Below the pieces are notes generated by a model. It saw only the letters and a list, made by a program, of their open reading frames with translations. It ran no database searches and was not told the DNA's origin. 64,000 nt of DNA, taken from the NCBI GenBank assembly GCA_035578905.1, contig JAQJVL010000030.1, forward strand, positions 2,378,801 to 2,442,800, written 5' to 3'. Within the stretch, counting starts at the first letter, position 1, and each line of letters starts with the position of its first letter. This document shows positions 23,319-35,830 of the stretch, piece after piece. Position numbers and translations under genes: made by a program. The DNA is from Stictocephala bisonia. Taxonomy: Eukaryota > Arthropoda > Insecta > Hemiptera > Membracidae.

Positions 23319-23946
23319 CACGTTAGGTGCCATCCTTAAAATGAGTATTTTTGCTCTAAATTGCCAAAATCTTTTATGCAAATATTTTTAACAATGATGC
23401 ATTATATTTACTATGCCACCATTTCTGAGTACAGAAATAGTACATACATTATATGTATATAAATATGTTGGAAGTATTGGCCCGACACAGTTTTATTTAG
23501 TAGCATATATGGCACATAACAAACTCTGTCAGGCATATCGGCCTGACACATTTTGAGGTAAATTTGTTTTCATGGTTTGGCTACACTGACTGCATGATGA
23601 AAGTAATCCAGTATTCAATATGTATTACGTTATTTCAATAACAACAGTCACTAAATAAGTCTGTCGAGGCTATACTCCTGACAACTTGCCCGTAGAACAT
23701 GCCAACATTTAAAGTTTTTTGAACAACTTTGTATACAACCAAAAGCTTAGAAATTTGCTCTGTAAATAGTATGATGCTTGCAGTACAATAAAGTGTGATC
23801 GGTTTCTTTAAGAAAGCAGGACCAGTCGAGTAACAATAAAATAACCAAAAGGTTGATAAGCAACAATGTCGGGCGTAGTGGCCCGACGGCATCTAGCTGA
23901 GACAAAGAGCCGTCGGGCGTACTAGCCTGACACGGCAGCTAAAGTT
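23319..23946. mobile_element. piggyBac-like non-autonomous element with hairpin modules
   Basis: A 628-bp segment between two TTAA sites (23315-23318 and 23947-23950). Its ends form an imperfect inverted repeat: CACGTTAGGTGCCA on the left, AACTTTAGCTGCCG read inward from the right. TTAA duplication is the hallmark of piggyBac elements. Inside are five copies of a 20-bp hairpin, GTCGGGC-6 nt-GCCCGAC or variants, at 23468-23487, 23528-23547, 23663-23682, 23868-23887 and 23912-23931. No transposase is encoded. Confidence 0.6.
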
Positions 23947-23950
23947 TTAA

Positions 23951-25236
23951 ACACAAGCTATATTTTAACAAATGTTCAGAAATATAAATTAGAATACAAA
24001 TACAGTATTCAGGTATGAGCAATTCAATACATATAAAATCAATATCAACGAATTTGCAGTGAAGGAGTCCAATCGATAACCAATTTGCAGGTTACGACCT
24101 TCATAAAATAGAGCCTCTTGGAGATAAACTTAATTTTTCGCTCCGCTCGTCTAATTATATGCATTGATTTCAGGCCGAATTCCCGAACCCTCCCAGGGGA
24201 ATTGAGTAAAGTGTAACTTATCATTTTCTTATCAATCTTTTGACTCTAATGTACAAGATGGAAATGTAAATACTTTTTTCTATATACAAACTTCAGTCTC
24301 TAATTTATATGGGCTCAATAGATGAATACATGCGTGACCCTTATTCAAGGTGTGAAGTACCGATTGTCAGTTCAGTCGGGGGTTGGAACTTTGGTCTCGA
24401 TCAAATCGAATATTCGATCAATCGAAAGCCGTATTCAATGAGATGCCAGGCTAACATTCATCGAATATAAATTTGTAGTTGATAAATTGCATATTTTGTT
24501 TATTAGCTGTATTCCTAACTCCTAATTAATTTACAAAGCCATTCTATAAATCTTATTACACCAGGGGACACCTCTGCACGCTTCGCGTGCCAATCCCGTC
24601 TCTCACTGTGCCCGTTACACCTCGGCCTATTCTACAAATATTAGTAGGGGGGAACTGTAAAACGAGAAAACCACAATATTAAATTTATTTACAATATCTT
24701 ATCCCCATTACTTGAGTTGATAGTTATTTATTTTTATAAACACTCAATTGTATTACTTAGCCTATTTTAAACGTTTCATTTTATTTGTTTTTGCTTAACA
24801 GCTGAACATTAATTAAATTAATAAAACATTAGATTAGCATTGAAACCTTCAAGTCCAGTGGAGCGGACCTTTATAATTAATTAAATGTGAATAAAACCAT
24901 GCTTCCAGCCTTTCCTGGTTTAACGTTACGAAAGATCTAACCTCCTCAATATTACAAACACCATTGTTTACATTCCAACAGCTGTTTAAACTTTTTAGAA
25001 ATCATTATTTATATTTGATCAGTTGTTACTTTTCAATTCGTTTAAATCTATCTCCGTGTTATTTTTATGGCCAAAAAACGTACTTTGTGGGCTTCCCATA
25101 CTTTTCAGGCTGACAAAATTGAAGAATTAACACCTTATTGCACAACTACGAACAGAGGCATGTTTTTTGATACCTCGACCGTTTAAATTGGCCAAGAAAT
25201 AAGGGAGGAGTTGCGTTGACAAAAAACTGCTTCACG

Positions 25237-25239
<3 letters not shown>
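23951..25239. other. AT-rich non-coding stretch
   Basis: Nothing recognised apart from small GC-richer spots at 24560-24650. No supported gene. Confidence 0.5.

Positions 25240-25289
<50 letters not shown>
25240..25289. repeat. (AT)n microsatellite
   Basis: About 24 AT dinucleotides in a row. Confidence 0.97.
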
Positions 25290-25291
<2 letters not shown>

Positions 25292-25872
25292 AGGATTAAT
25301 AAATTCACCGAAAGAGATATAATTATGAATGGTTTAAATATAATCAAAGATATCAAACATAAGTTGACTTTTATATTTTTATTGGTGTCAATTTACAGCT
25401 CATTTCACTCTAGTAGACACTATGAAATAAATCAAAGCCGTCGGATCAATCATTCGCTCACAGATGAAATATCAAACCTGTTACATTTGCATGCTGCTCT
25501 ATATTGACTAGATCGAATCATGTTTATTTATATTTGTTTTTGGCACTATATATTATTATGTTTTAAATGAAAAACCAACAACCAATGTTAAATTATATTA
25601 AAAAGGGTGTTCTGATTCTACGTTGATAAACGTTAAACATATTACGTTTTCACTTCACTAACAACTACTAAAAACTTCTATAATCTCATTGTTCGTTGTA
25701 AACATTTTATTAATTAAATTGTTTTGTTCATTTTGGTTCCTGATTATATACTGTCTCAGTTACATTAGGAACAATATTAACCATAGTACATCACTGAGTA
25801 TCTAATTCATTCGGGAGTATTAAAGCCATTAACCTGGTTTTATTTTAATTAAATGTTAATAACTGTTCTTAT

Positions 25873-26534
25873 CGTTATACACGAGGGACAACTAGACATG
25901 CTGAACTCACGACAGTAAGCCTCTTTACCGTTATACACGAGGGACAACTAGACATGCTGAACTCACGACAGTAAGCCTCTTTACCATTATACACGAGGGA
26001 CAACTAGACATGCTGAACTCACGACAGTAAGCCTCTTTACCGTTATACACGAGGGACAACTAGACATGCTGAACTCACGACAGTAAGCCTCTTTACCGTT
26101 ATACACGAGGGACAACTAGACATGCTGAACTCACGACAGTAAGCCTCTTTACCGTTATACACGAGGGACAACTAGACATGCTGAACTCACGACAGTAAGC
26201 CTCTTTACCGTTATACACGAGGGACAACTAGACATGCTGAACTCACGACAGTAAGCCTCTTTACCGTTATACACGAGGGACAACTAGACATGCTGAACTC
26301 ACGACAGTAAGCCTCTTTACCGTTATACACGAGGGACAACTAGACATGCTGAACTCACGACAGTAAGCCTCTTTATCGTTATACACGAGGGACAACTAGA
26401 CATGCTGAACTCACGACAGTAAGCCTCTTTACCGTTATACACGAGGGACAACTAGACATGCTGAACTCACGACAGTAAGCCTCTTTACCATTATACACGA
26501 GGGACAACTAGACATGCTGAACTCACGACAGTAA
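25873..26534. repeat. Minisatellite, 56-bp unit, 12 copies
   Basis: Near-identical units of the form TTATACACGAGGGACAACTA + GACATGCTGAACTCACGACA + GTAAGCCTCTTTACCG. The first TTATAC is at 25875 and the last at 26491, always 56 bp apart. Only a few C/T changes occur just before TTATAC. There are no variable spacers, so it is not a CRISPR array. Confidence 0.97.
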
Positions 26535-29384
26535 AGCCACGGGATATCTTGAGCTGTGGCTTACGTCACGGTCAGTGTCGGGGGAGGGGATCTCCACCAA
26601 TAAACAGCGTTTAGCGTGCTACTAACATTGCTGTAAACATCAACTCACCATGCCCACAAGTTACCTTTTTCATAACACAACTCCCATATGATTACTCTCA
26701 AATACTTGTGTGTATTTATAATAGTTACTTGGTATTATAATGTGTTATAATGTTATGATTATAGGACATTATTATGTTTGTCGAAACTTTAGCGAGAAAA
26801 ATAAAATCATATGGAATACCAAATAATGAAACACTAGTGAATTTATAGACTGTAGGTTATGTTAGTAAACAAGTACTGTACAGTTTTTATTGTAAGCAGT
26901 CCGTAGTTTAATAATAAGAAACACATACTCGTGAATAACTTTGTGAACAATATGCAATTTAATCTCTTAACAGATACACGGCTGTTTTAATTAAATTAAT
27001 ATTTAAATTAGAACATCTGTAGCTAAGATACAGAACATAACAACTAATAATTATAAACAAAATATGCACTAATAGTTGCAATGACTAAACGTTTTCCATA
27101 TATTAAGAAGACAACGACACTCCACTCTCCTCTCTCCAATCAGCTGATCAGCAGCGTTAGTTAATGTCCGTATGTCAGGCTAGTACAAAAGCACGCATGC
27201 GTATACCGTACACTTCCCCTCCGCTAGCCACCAAGCATTTGAAAAGTAACGGTTTCGACAGCTCAATATAATCCGTGGCTACTATAGTTAGTGAGGCCCT
27301 CAACCACAGCTTGGACTACACTAGCGCTCCACAATGGAAAAAAAAAACAGCTGATAATTTGAAACTCAAAATTCCACATTGGATGGGAAATCTAGTTTAA
27401 ATGGCTAAACTACGTATCTTACACTCAGTTTAAATGTAGGAGGAGTACTACGGAATGGAGGAGCTTAAGCTATAAATGGTAATAATGAATATACTAAAAT
27501 AATTATTGGTCTTGAAATTATGACTTTGAATATAGAGGTCGATCTCCTTCTTAGCATTATTCTGTCAATGCCCCATGGGCTATTGATCTGTTCCGGGAAC
27601 TTACTCCGACGGAAAAGGGGAAGAACCAGTACAGTATAAGATGAAAAATATTACTGATAAATACTTCTAGTCCAGGCTGGTTTCGACCCAGAACTATCTC
27701 TAACTCAGGCTCGAAGTTCAGACGTCTTAGATCCTCATTCGTATTATATGAACATTTATAAACCACATTATGTGCTCTTACGTAAACTAGGCATTAACTT
27801 GGAATAAGCGACTATTAGGTGTAGTCTATATTACCATCCATCCTATTTCACATATTCACTGGGCCCAGACCGTGATTTTCTAATGTGATCCACATTTCAC
27901 ATATTTGAAATGATCAGGAGAAATCATGGAAAGTGACAACGACCCTAATGCTGTTTGGTTTAAAAACACAACTGTCGTACTACAATAATGCAATCCTTTA
28001 ATCGCACGATTGATTGTCAAAATATTAGTCGTGTGGTATGATGAGACATAGACGACTAATGATGAATTACTCAATCTTTTAGTGGTCTTTGCCTTCGGTG
28101 TGAGGGGAGGGGATAGTGCGTGTCTTACAAATTGTTTAGGTAAACCAAAGTCTGGTCGGTTTTACCACATGTACTTACTTTTATTGATTATTTTTTTCAC
28201 GTGTGCTAAAAACGTGAAATATAATTATTTCATTACACATATTTTTTCTCTTAAAATTATTTTTATAAACATTTGTATTACAGTCGAAGTAATAAAACAT
28301 AGTTTTGCATTTTACTTTAAAGCAAGTAATGCGAATTTTCCAAAAGGGGTTCTCTCAGGACGTTACATCAACGATATGCCCGAGGCATTCTTCATTCGTC
28401 CTTTGTACCCAATGCCTTTGAAGTGTCTTTGACCCTGTATATAAGATAATTCTCTTGACCTTCGAGTAATGTAGTGTTAAAAAGGGAATTATGTAATTTT
28501 ATATGGGTTTGAATCGATGTTAACTTATCTCATGGAGCAAATTATGATTAAATAAATGTCTTATGACGGTTGTATTTTGATTCTCCTCACCGAAATACAA
28601 ATATCTTATTTTAATTTAACAGCATGAAATCAATATAAAACCTATAACTCTTGCTACTTAAAGTAAATAGTGAGTAAAAGACAAGTATTTTAAGAAAAAA
28701 ATCTTATCAATAACTTGTGCGTTATGGGTAAAAAGATGAACGCTACACTATTTGCACTTGTGATTCTTACTTATAGTCTTTTTTGTTATTAATTAAATAG
28801 TATTAAATTTATGAAATATTGAGGATGATCTTAATGGTCTGATTGTAATATAAATAGTTCATGTTAACTTTTGTAAACTTCTTTCAAAAAGTTAGTAAAT
28901 ACCTAAAATTAAAGTAGGTAGTCTAAAAACTAACATGAAAATCTACAAATTATTATAGTAATGATTCTCGTGGATCAAAATTCCTAAAAATGTATTTCAA
29001 CTTTGAGTTAAATGTTTTATTAGATATTAGCCATTACATATTCCTTGGTTTTAACTTTACCTATGATGTTTTTACTTGTCTTCTGTGATTGAACAATTAG
29101 TCTGTGCGCGTGAAAGTTTTGCTACTAACCATATTACTAACGAATATTACAATAATAAATATATCGGCTGATAATAATAATATACATTTGACACTTTATC
29201 AACCGTTTGAGTGAGCTAATGTTTTCATAAAAGAGCCCCCTCCTCACTCCTCACCTATGTCCAGCTGTCACTGGCCATGAGCACAGACTAATTGTTCAGT
29301 CAGATGTAGATATATATTTTATATATGTTAGATTGGAATTCCATAGCCAGCTAAATTATTTTTTTAACGTAGCCTTTCCACAGC
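26535..29384. other. AT-rich stretch with GC-richer patches
   Basis: GC-richer patches lie at 26535-26640 and 27110-27330. The latter has CCAATCAGCTGATCAG with a CCAAT box and E-box-like CAGCTG, but no exon could be defined. Frames at 28082-28432 and elsewhere are AT-rich and not gene-like. Confidence 0.4.
27660..27760 (-). repeat. Possible tRNA-like SINE head
   Basis: On the minus strand GAGGATCTAAGACGTCTGAA resembles a tRNA-Leu/Ser D arm, and GTTCTGGGTCGAAACCAGC resembles a B box about 40 bp later. No foldable tRNA. Confidence 0.25.
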
Positions 29385-31550
29385 AAATCAAGAGAGTTAA
29401 GAAAAACCAAACAGACAAGTTGAAACTGGGGAAAGATATGCTGGAAAACATATTCATGACACGTATTTGCTTACAAAAGACCTACACTCATCACATTATA
29501 TGAAGCAATATTATAAGCGTATTAAGTACCAATTCAGAGAGTCTATAAGGCAGTTAAAGTCAGAAAAAGTGTTAGAAAAAATTAATACAGCGAGTAATAA
29601 AAGTAAAGTTATGTGGGACATAATAAATGATGCTAAGAACAAGTCTAAGAAATACAAGGAACCCACTATTGTTAATCATAACAATCAAGAAATGACTGAA
29701 CCACAGTTAATTGCTGATTATTTAAACGATTTTTTCTTAAATATTAGTACTCATTCAATTAATGTGCCTGACAAACTATATAGAGATAATATATCAGTTA
29801 ATTCACTATTTCTTAGAGAAATAGATGAAAATGAGGTTGTAAGTATAGTTCTGAACATGAAAAACAAGAAATCGGCTGGATCGGATGAGTTGTCACCCTC
29901 CTTACTAAAAGAAATAGTACATATAGTTGCAAAGCCTCTGTCTCATCTCATAAATTGTTCGTTCCAGCAAGGCCAATTTCCGACCAAGCTAAAGACTGCT
30001 GTTGTAAGACCAATACCAAAGCGAGCTAATGACTGTAAATATGATAACTTTAGACCGATAACCATAGTGTCAACAATATCAAAGATATTTGAAAAAACAG
30101 CTCTCACACGGCTAACTGATTTCTTGGAAAGAAAAGAAATACTATTTAAAAACCAATTTGGCTTTGTAAAAGGTAAAACAACTACCAACGCCATGTTCTG
30201 TATGATTTCAGATATCGTCAAAGCCCTTGATAGAGGCGATTTTACATCTGGAATATTCTTTGACTTAAGTAAGGCATTTGACACTGTAAACCATGACCTT
30301 CTACTAAATAAACTGAACTCGATTGGCGTAAGAGGGCTGACACTTGAATGGTTTTCCTCATATTTACAGGACCGCTATCAGTATGTAGAGGTGTCTGGAG
30401 TGGATTCAATGGGATGCTCTCGGCCTTATGCCTCGTCACTGGGTAATATCACTTGTGGTGTCCCCCAGGGGTCTGTCCTCGGTCCCGTTCTGTTCCTCAT
30501 CTATATCAACGACTTATCTTCTTGCCTTGGGGATGGAACGGTGTGCCTATTTGCGGATGACACGTCCCTGACAGTGTCCGGCTCCACAAGGGAAGACCTT
30601 GAAATGAATACTTTTGTTCAATCTAATAACCTCCTGCAGTGGTTTGATGAAAATTTGCTTAAATTGAATACAGGAAAGACTCATTTCTTGAACTTTTCAA
30701 TCAGAAATAACGAGGAAACTCAGTTTAAGTTACTTTTGGGCGATGTTGAGCTAGAAGCTACTCACCAAACTAAATTTTTAGGCTTAACCTTAGACGACAA
30801 TGTTTGTTTCCATGCCCATATTGACATTGTCTGTAGTAGAGTGAGTTCATCAGTATTTTTATTACGACAGCTTTCAAAGATCGCAGGAATTGATGTTATG
30901 ATGACTGCCTACTATGGCTCACTATATCCTCACTTGGTGTATGGGGATGTGAAAGCAAAAGAACTTTATTTGTACTTCGTCTTCAAAAAAAGGCTGTTCG
31001 AGTGATTCATGGATTGGATTACCGACAGTCTTGCAAAAACGCATTCCGCTCATCAAGAATTTTAACTTAACTTTTCCCTCAATTTACATATTAGAAACAC
31101 TGACCTTTGTTAAAAATAATTTACACCTTTTTAACAGTCAAAAATCTCATTCATACTTACTTCGAAATATTTACACCATTAAAATTCCAGCTCATTCAAA
31201 AACCTTTTTTGAAAAACAATGTTTGTATAGTGCCATAAAGCTTTATAATCTTCTTCCTTTAAAGCTTAAGCTGGAAGCGAACCCTGCAGCGTTTAAGAAA
31301 CAGCTCAAAAACGTCCTCATTGAGAAATGTTACTACAGTGTCCGGGAATGTTTCACTGATGGGTTTGCTGTCTAAGAGACAACTTTCATTTTACACTTTA
31401 AGTATTTAATTTAGTTAATGTTAATTACAATTTTTTATGATTCATTCGACTGTATAATTTATATATTTAGATGTAAGTTTATATTGACATGGCTAATGCA
31501 TGTAATTGTCTCTTGGCTAAATAAACGAGTTATTGAGTTATTATTGAGTT
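29385..31550 (+). mobile_element. 5'-truncated non-LTR retrotransposon, Jockey-like
   Basis: This LINE copy retains the reverse transcriptase, the C-terminal region and the 3' UTR. There is no endonuclease domain, and the frame meets a stop at 29398, so the 5' end is lost, as is typical of target-primed reverse transcription. The 3' end has AATAAA at 31520-31525 followed by a short GTTATTGAG-type tail. The coding part is described separately. Confidence 0.88.
29401..31375 (+). pseudogene. Reverse transcriptase of the Jockey-like LINE, frameshifted
   Basis: The frame is open from 29401 to 31005, then continues in other frames to a TAA at 31373-31375. Visible motifs are the fingers motif SAGSDELSP (about 29875), FRPITIVSTISKIFEK (about 30050), motif A FDLSKAFD (30259-30282, first catalytic Asp), motif B GVPQGSVLGP (30457-30486), motif C FADD (30550-30561, the two catalytic Asp) and the KFLGLTLD motif (about 30773). 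All catalytic Asp codons are intact. Two breaks kill the protein: a deletion frameshift near 30941-30950 in the region after HLVYG, and a 5-bp tandem duplication TTAAC (31062-31071) near the LTFPS segment. In living copies the enzyme reverse-transcribes its own RNA at the nicked target. Closest in style to Jockey-clade elements of insects; clade placement is from memory of motif style. Confidence 0.9.
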
Positions 31551-31847
31551 AGACTAAATGTGCTTGTATAAATAATTAATTACCATACTTCACTCAAAAT
31601 AAATTTATATTTACTGTCGTTTATAAAAAAAATCCGTTAAATCTTTGTGAACAAAAAGAGTATTGTTTACTAACAAGGAAAACAGGATAGTTCATATTTC
31701 CCGGTGAACTGCAAAGGTTTGTCAGTTGCTTTGCCCACTCACCTGTTCCTAAACAGCTCTCTCCCTCACAGTTAGTTAAGTCAGCTTTAGCCTTACATAT
31801 TATGTGCAATATGTAGTTAATCGTAAATAATTAATTATTCATTAATC

Positions 31848-32130
31848 ATCATTGAGACGCAGGTCGTAGATATATGGGCAAATATGAGGGAGGAATGAGT
31901 GTGAAGAGTGTACTAATAAATAAGGTGGGCTGTACCATGAAAATAGCTATTTATCAATAGCCAGGGCAACTAAGGGACCTAAAGCTTTGTGTTGAATCCG
32001 AACCACGTAGTATGAGTTTAATTTTCAGCCAAGTGACAAGCCTGATACCATAACTACCACCCGACATGGACACCCCAGATTTGTCTAGTGGAATCCACGT
32101 CGATGGCGACCACTGAACTGATATAATAAA
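31848..32130 (-). mobile_element. SINE-A, inverted copy
   Basis: From left to right it shows the 3' end (TGAGACGCAGGTCGTAGATA), GGGAGGAATGAGTGTG, ATTTATCAATAGCCAGGG, the core AATCCGAACCACGTAGTAT, and head parts GTCCACGTCGATGG-like and ATGGACACCCCAGA. It is diverged from the 9297 copy. Confidence 0.78.
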
Positions 32131-32504
32131 ATATAAAATAATTACCACTTTTATAGCTAAAATGAGTATTTATTAATAATCATTTACAATTGTTTACATC
32201 ATCTTATAATCACTCACCTCCTGTACATTTCAACAAACTCAAAAATATTCAGACTAGTTAAGACTTGATGAGTGGATTGTATTTAATAAAGTTTTCAATC
32301 CTACTTATATTATCGTTAATTGACTAGCTTTATAAATTTTTTAGTCATACAAGACAAATGTCAGTGACAAATATATATTTTTATGAATCCATAGATTCCT
32401 TTGTGATTTATACTAAACACATCGATTCATTCGTGAAATTCTCTGGTCTAAAGATGGTAAACTAGGTTTACCAAAATCAATCATAATAATTGTAACTATT
32501 ATGA

Positions 32505-32822
32505 TTACAGACACTACTAGAGAAGTCTGGGGTGTCCGTGTCGGATGGTAGTCAAGGTTCAGATATTGTGTGGGGAAGACAACTGAGTTTCAGACTGAAA
32601 ATCAGACCAACACTACGTGGTTCGGATTCCACGTAAAGTTGCAGGTCTCATAGTTGCCCTGGTTCTTGGAATATTGATAAATGGTCCTTTCTCAGACAAG
32701 TCGAACTCAGATAGTAACAATTACTACACTCGTTCGTTTATCTACATTCATCACACTCATTCACCCCCCATATTCGCCCATATATCTACGATCGGCGTCT
32801 TAGAAATGAATCATGAATGAAT
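32505..32822 (+). mobile_element. SINE-A copy
   Basis: It begins in the body (GACACTACTAGAGAAGTCTG), contains the core CTACGTGGTTCGGATTCCACG and ends TACGATCGGCGTCTTAGAAATG followed by a TGAA-type tail. The 5' head is missing. The 67-codon frame across it is not a gene. Confidence 0.82.
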
Positions 32823-33783
32823 ATTTTTGTAAACATTTCTGTTGTATGATCTTCATTTGTTTTAAATGACATTATCAAATAATTATTAATATATTAATCT
32901 GAAATCTGTGCGTTGATTAATTAAATTATGGTGTTTTTATGCTATATTAATACTCATGTTTGATTAAGTATAACGATGAATTGTAATTAACAACGATTAT
33001 TAACATTTTCCCCAGAATGTTTAAATCTGTTGTTGGAAAATTTTACAACTGTAATAACGCAATTGTAATACTTTTGACAGGCTCTTCAGGTAATGGGGTA
33101 GAATTTTCTGAATCACTGCACAATCAATTAAGCACTTTTTCTGCACAGCACGTGCATCGTAATAAATATGAGTAGTGATTGAACATCTATTGATAAACAC
33201 TTGACGTTTTAGTGAGCTTATTTTTATGGTTGTAATAGAGTTATAATTGTGGTAATTACATCTTACACAATACACACCTCAGAATTAAACTCTGGTCGCA
33301 ACACGTAACCATTTGTTTATTTGAAATATACGTATTCAGTGGTATACAAAATCCAATCTGGACTGTTAACTTAAATTAAAACATAGTTTTCTCTATCGAT
33401 TGTGGGTTGATGTTTCATTCGTGTATTGAAAATGACAAATAGCTGACAAGACCGTGTGATACAGACCTGTTGAAAACATTTTTTTTATATACCACTGGGA
33501 GGTTGAATGAGACCATTAAGTCAACGATAAGAAGTTACCAATGCAGATCATTGAAATATAACGTATTGCCACTATTATCTTTGGAGTGGTTACTAGCCAC
33601 TTGAAAGTCCAGATGGTGCGATTATATGTTGTCCTTTGTCATTAGAATATAACACTATTTATATTTAGATATATACATAAAGTATATTATTATGGTATAC
33701 GCTGAGAATGTATTTCTAATTTTAGTGAAGCCAGTGTTCAAAGTGCAATATTTCTTTTGGTTCTGATTTACTAATCTAAATGT
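32823..33783. other. AT-rich non-coding stretch
   Basis: AT-rich sequence between two SINE-A copies. Nothing recognised. Confidence 0.5.
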
Positions 33784-34035
33784 TGCGTATGGAAGAGAAC
33801 TGAGTGTCAGGCTTGCCAGTTAGCTGAAAATCACAGCTCTACACTAAGTGGTTCGGATTCCATGTAAAGCTGTAAGTCCCTTAGTTGGCCTGGCTATGGG
33901 CTATCAATAATTAGTTCTTTCTGACGAACAGTTGACCTTAGTAACAATGTCTACATTCGTTCGTCTACACTCATTCGCCCCTCATATTCACCCATATATT
34001 GACGATCGGCGTCTTACTAATGAATAATAATAATG
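33784..34035 (+). mobile_element. SINE-A, 5'-truncated copy
   Basis: It starts near ATGGAAGAGAACTGAGTGTC, has the core AAGTGGTTCGGATTCCATG and ends GACGATCGGCGTCTTACTAATG followed by (AAT)n. Confidence 0.8.
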
Positions 34036-35339
34036 GAAATACCTTCTGGAGGGTGGTTGTAGAAAGGGTGAAAATTCTGTTATCGAGGCTGTTTATAGCC
34101 CGAAGCACTCTGACTGTGTGTCTCCCTTTAGTGTGGAGGGTGTTCAGTAACATGAAAACCATGTTCAGTGTTATGTTCATGATGCGTGTTTAATGGGACT
34201 CACATATCATAAGGGATGTCCCAAAAGAAATGTAGATTCGCTCGCTTTCCTGAATTGAAACCAGTTAAGGACCGCTTCAAATAATCTATTTAAACTGTCT
34301 ATATCTGTGAAAAATCCTATGTTGAAATGTGTAAATTACGTCTCATTCTACCATGTTATTACGGATTAGATTCAATTTTTTAAATTTATTAAAACTTATT
34401 TTACGTCATTTATTTTATTTTAGACCTACACGGTGTAATCTCTTAATAATGGTCATCATATAAGAGTGATGATGCAGAAAAAATAAAATCAAATTTTTGT
34501 TTTTTCTTTGTTTATTGCTTTTTTATAATGGTGTTATACGAGTATTATAGGCCATTATTTGTATTTTTTTCAAATTCAGCATAAACTAATAATCTTTGAC
34601 TTGACATTTCATTTAGTGAGTGTATGCACAGAGAAGAAAGGTACAGAGGTCGTATCCACCAGTGCGTTGAATGTGTGTCGAGTTATACAAAGCAATACAG
34701 AAATTATTACGAGACTGATTTACATAGTAATCAATTGAGGGGGATGAGGTGAATACGTTCCACCAGTTAGAAGACAAGTGACAGTAAAATATATTTATTA
34801 ATTATTATATATAAAACTATTATGTGTTCCGATGAAAATGCCCCTAAAATTAAAGTTCTACTGACATCTGCCAGACGTAACTTTCTGTATTGTTAAATGT
34901 TAATATTTAAATTTGCGTTTAAGCCAATTAAGATTCTTTTTTAATTGACCATGAGTCTGTAAATAATTTATGCGAAGTAATGAAAAGTTTAATTAGTCCT
35001 GTAAAGCTGTTAATTTAACTGAAGTACTAAATAACGTGTTTAAGTGTATAAACTAAATTATATTAAAATTATTTACTTAAATTTCTCACAGTCGTATTAG
35101 AAAGAGCTTTAGAGTACATTTTCATTTAATATGATTCAAGATTCAAACTACTGAGTAAATATAAAAAAAAATTGAAACTACATTTCCTCTCAACGAATGT
35201 TTCTGAGAAATTAAAATTGGAGTATTAATACTTCTGGGAAATTCATATGTTAGACAAGAAACGTCTTTCCCATCTCAGGACACACAAATCCAGGAGAATA
35301 CAAAGAGAAGATTACAAAACAACAATGAGGGGATTGTTG
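34036..35339. other. AT-rich stretch with an MITE M1 end
   Basis: At 34626-34690 CACAGAGAAGAAAGGTACAG and GAATGTGTGTCGAGTTA match the left end of the M1 copy at 42955. A segment at 34040-34195 is open on both strands but carries no recognisable protein. Confidence 0.4.
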
Positions 35340-35830
35340 TAGATTCGCAGAGACATCTAGCGGCGGTGGGGCGCACTAGTGGTCCAGGGCGCGGGCGCTG
35401 CTAGATTCTGTCAGTAAGTGAGAAGAGAGCGTTGTGGGGACTTCGTGCCACCTCAGGACAGTCGACCGTTTCTTACAACCCTGACTCTTGACAGTCTCGC
35501 CTCTTCACACTCCTGAGGCCCTCTTGTCGATAACCTTCCTACACTCTCACAGGATCCAGACAAGGTAAGGGTTGTTTGTTCATCTCCATTCCACACGATA
35601 TGTCCGTGTGGCTCCGCTCTATTGATTTTTACCTCCCCCGCATATCTCCAGCTCTCTTACTGCTGAAGAGATTTCATAGAGGCTGAGCATTGTTGACTGC
35701 ATAGTGACGTTGCTTTGTTAATGATTTTATTTGACTGCCACCCCCCTTAACGAGGCTCGCCCCGCCGAGATACGCACCCACAACCCTAGGTGTAACTTTA
35801 CACTTGGCGCGAGCGCGTACTTCATCCCTT
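35340..35830 (+). promoter_or_regulatory. GC-rich, promoter-like island
   Basis: An isolated GC- and CpG-rich block (GCGGCGGTGGGGCGCACTAG, CCAGGGCGCGGGCGCTGC, then CGAGGCTCGCCCCGCCGAG and GGCGCGAGCGCG) in AT-rich DNA. An initiator-like TCAGT lies at 35411-35415. I see no TATA box at the expected distance. Its edges are abrupt and it is not a copy of any other repeat here. The reading is that it drives a plus-strand transcript, because splice donors follow. Confidence 0.45.
35413..35564 (+). other. Candidate 5' UTR first exon with splice donor
   Basis: From the initiator-like TCAGT the sequence is GC-rich, has no ATG over 152 bp, and ends CCAGACAAG|GTAAGG at 35564/35565, a near-consensus metazoan donor. 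Another strong donor, CTGTCA|GTAAGTG, sits at 35413/35414, so transcription could start further upstream and the exon could end there instead. No coding exon that could follow is recognisable up to 64000. The transcript would need an intron longer than 28 kb, or coding exons I failed to see. Confidence 0.4.

Noticed and set aside
25873..26534. Regular 56-bp repeats that could suggest a CRISPR array
   Set aside because: The whole unit repeats, with no variable spacers, and the context is eukaryotic.
28082..28432. 116-codon plus-strand frame
   Set aside because: It does not start with ATG, has AT-driven composition and no recognisable family or splice context. It is probably a chance frame.
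29943..30439. Minus-strand frames within the LINE
   Set aside because: They are antisense shadows of the reverse transcriptase coding region.
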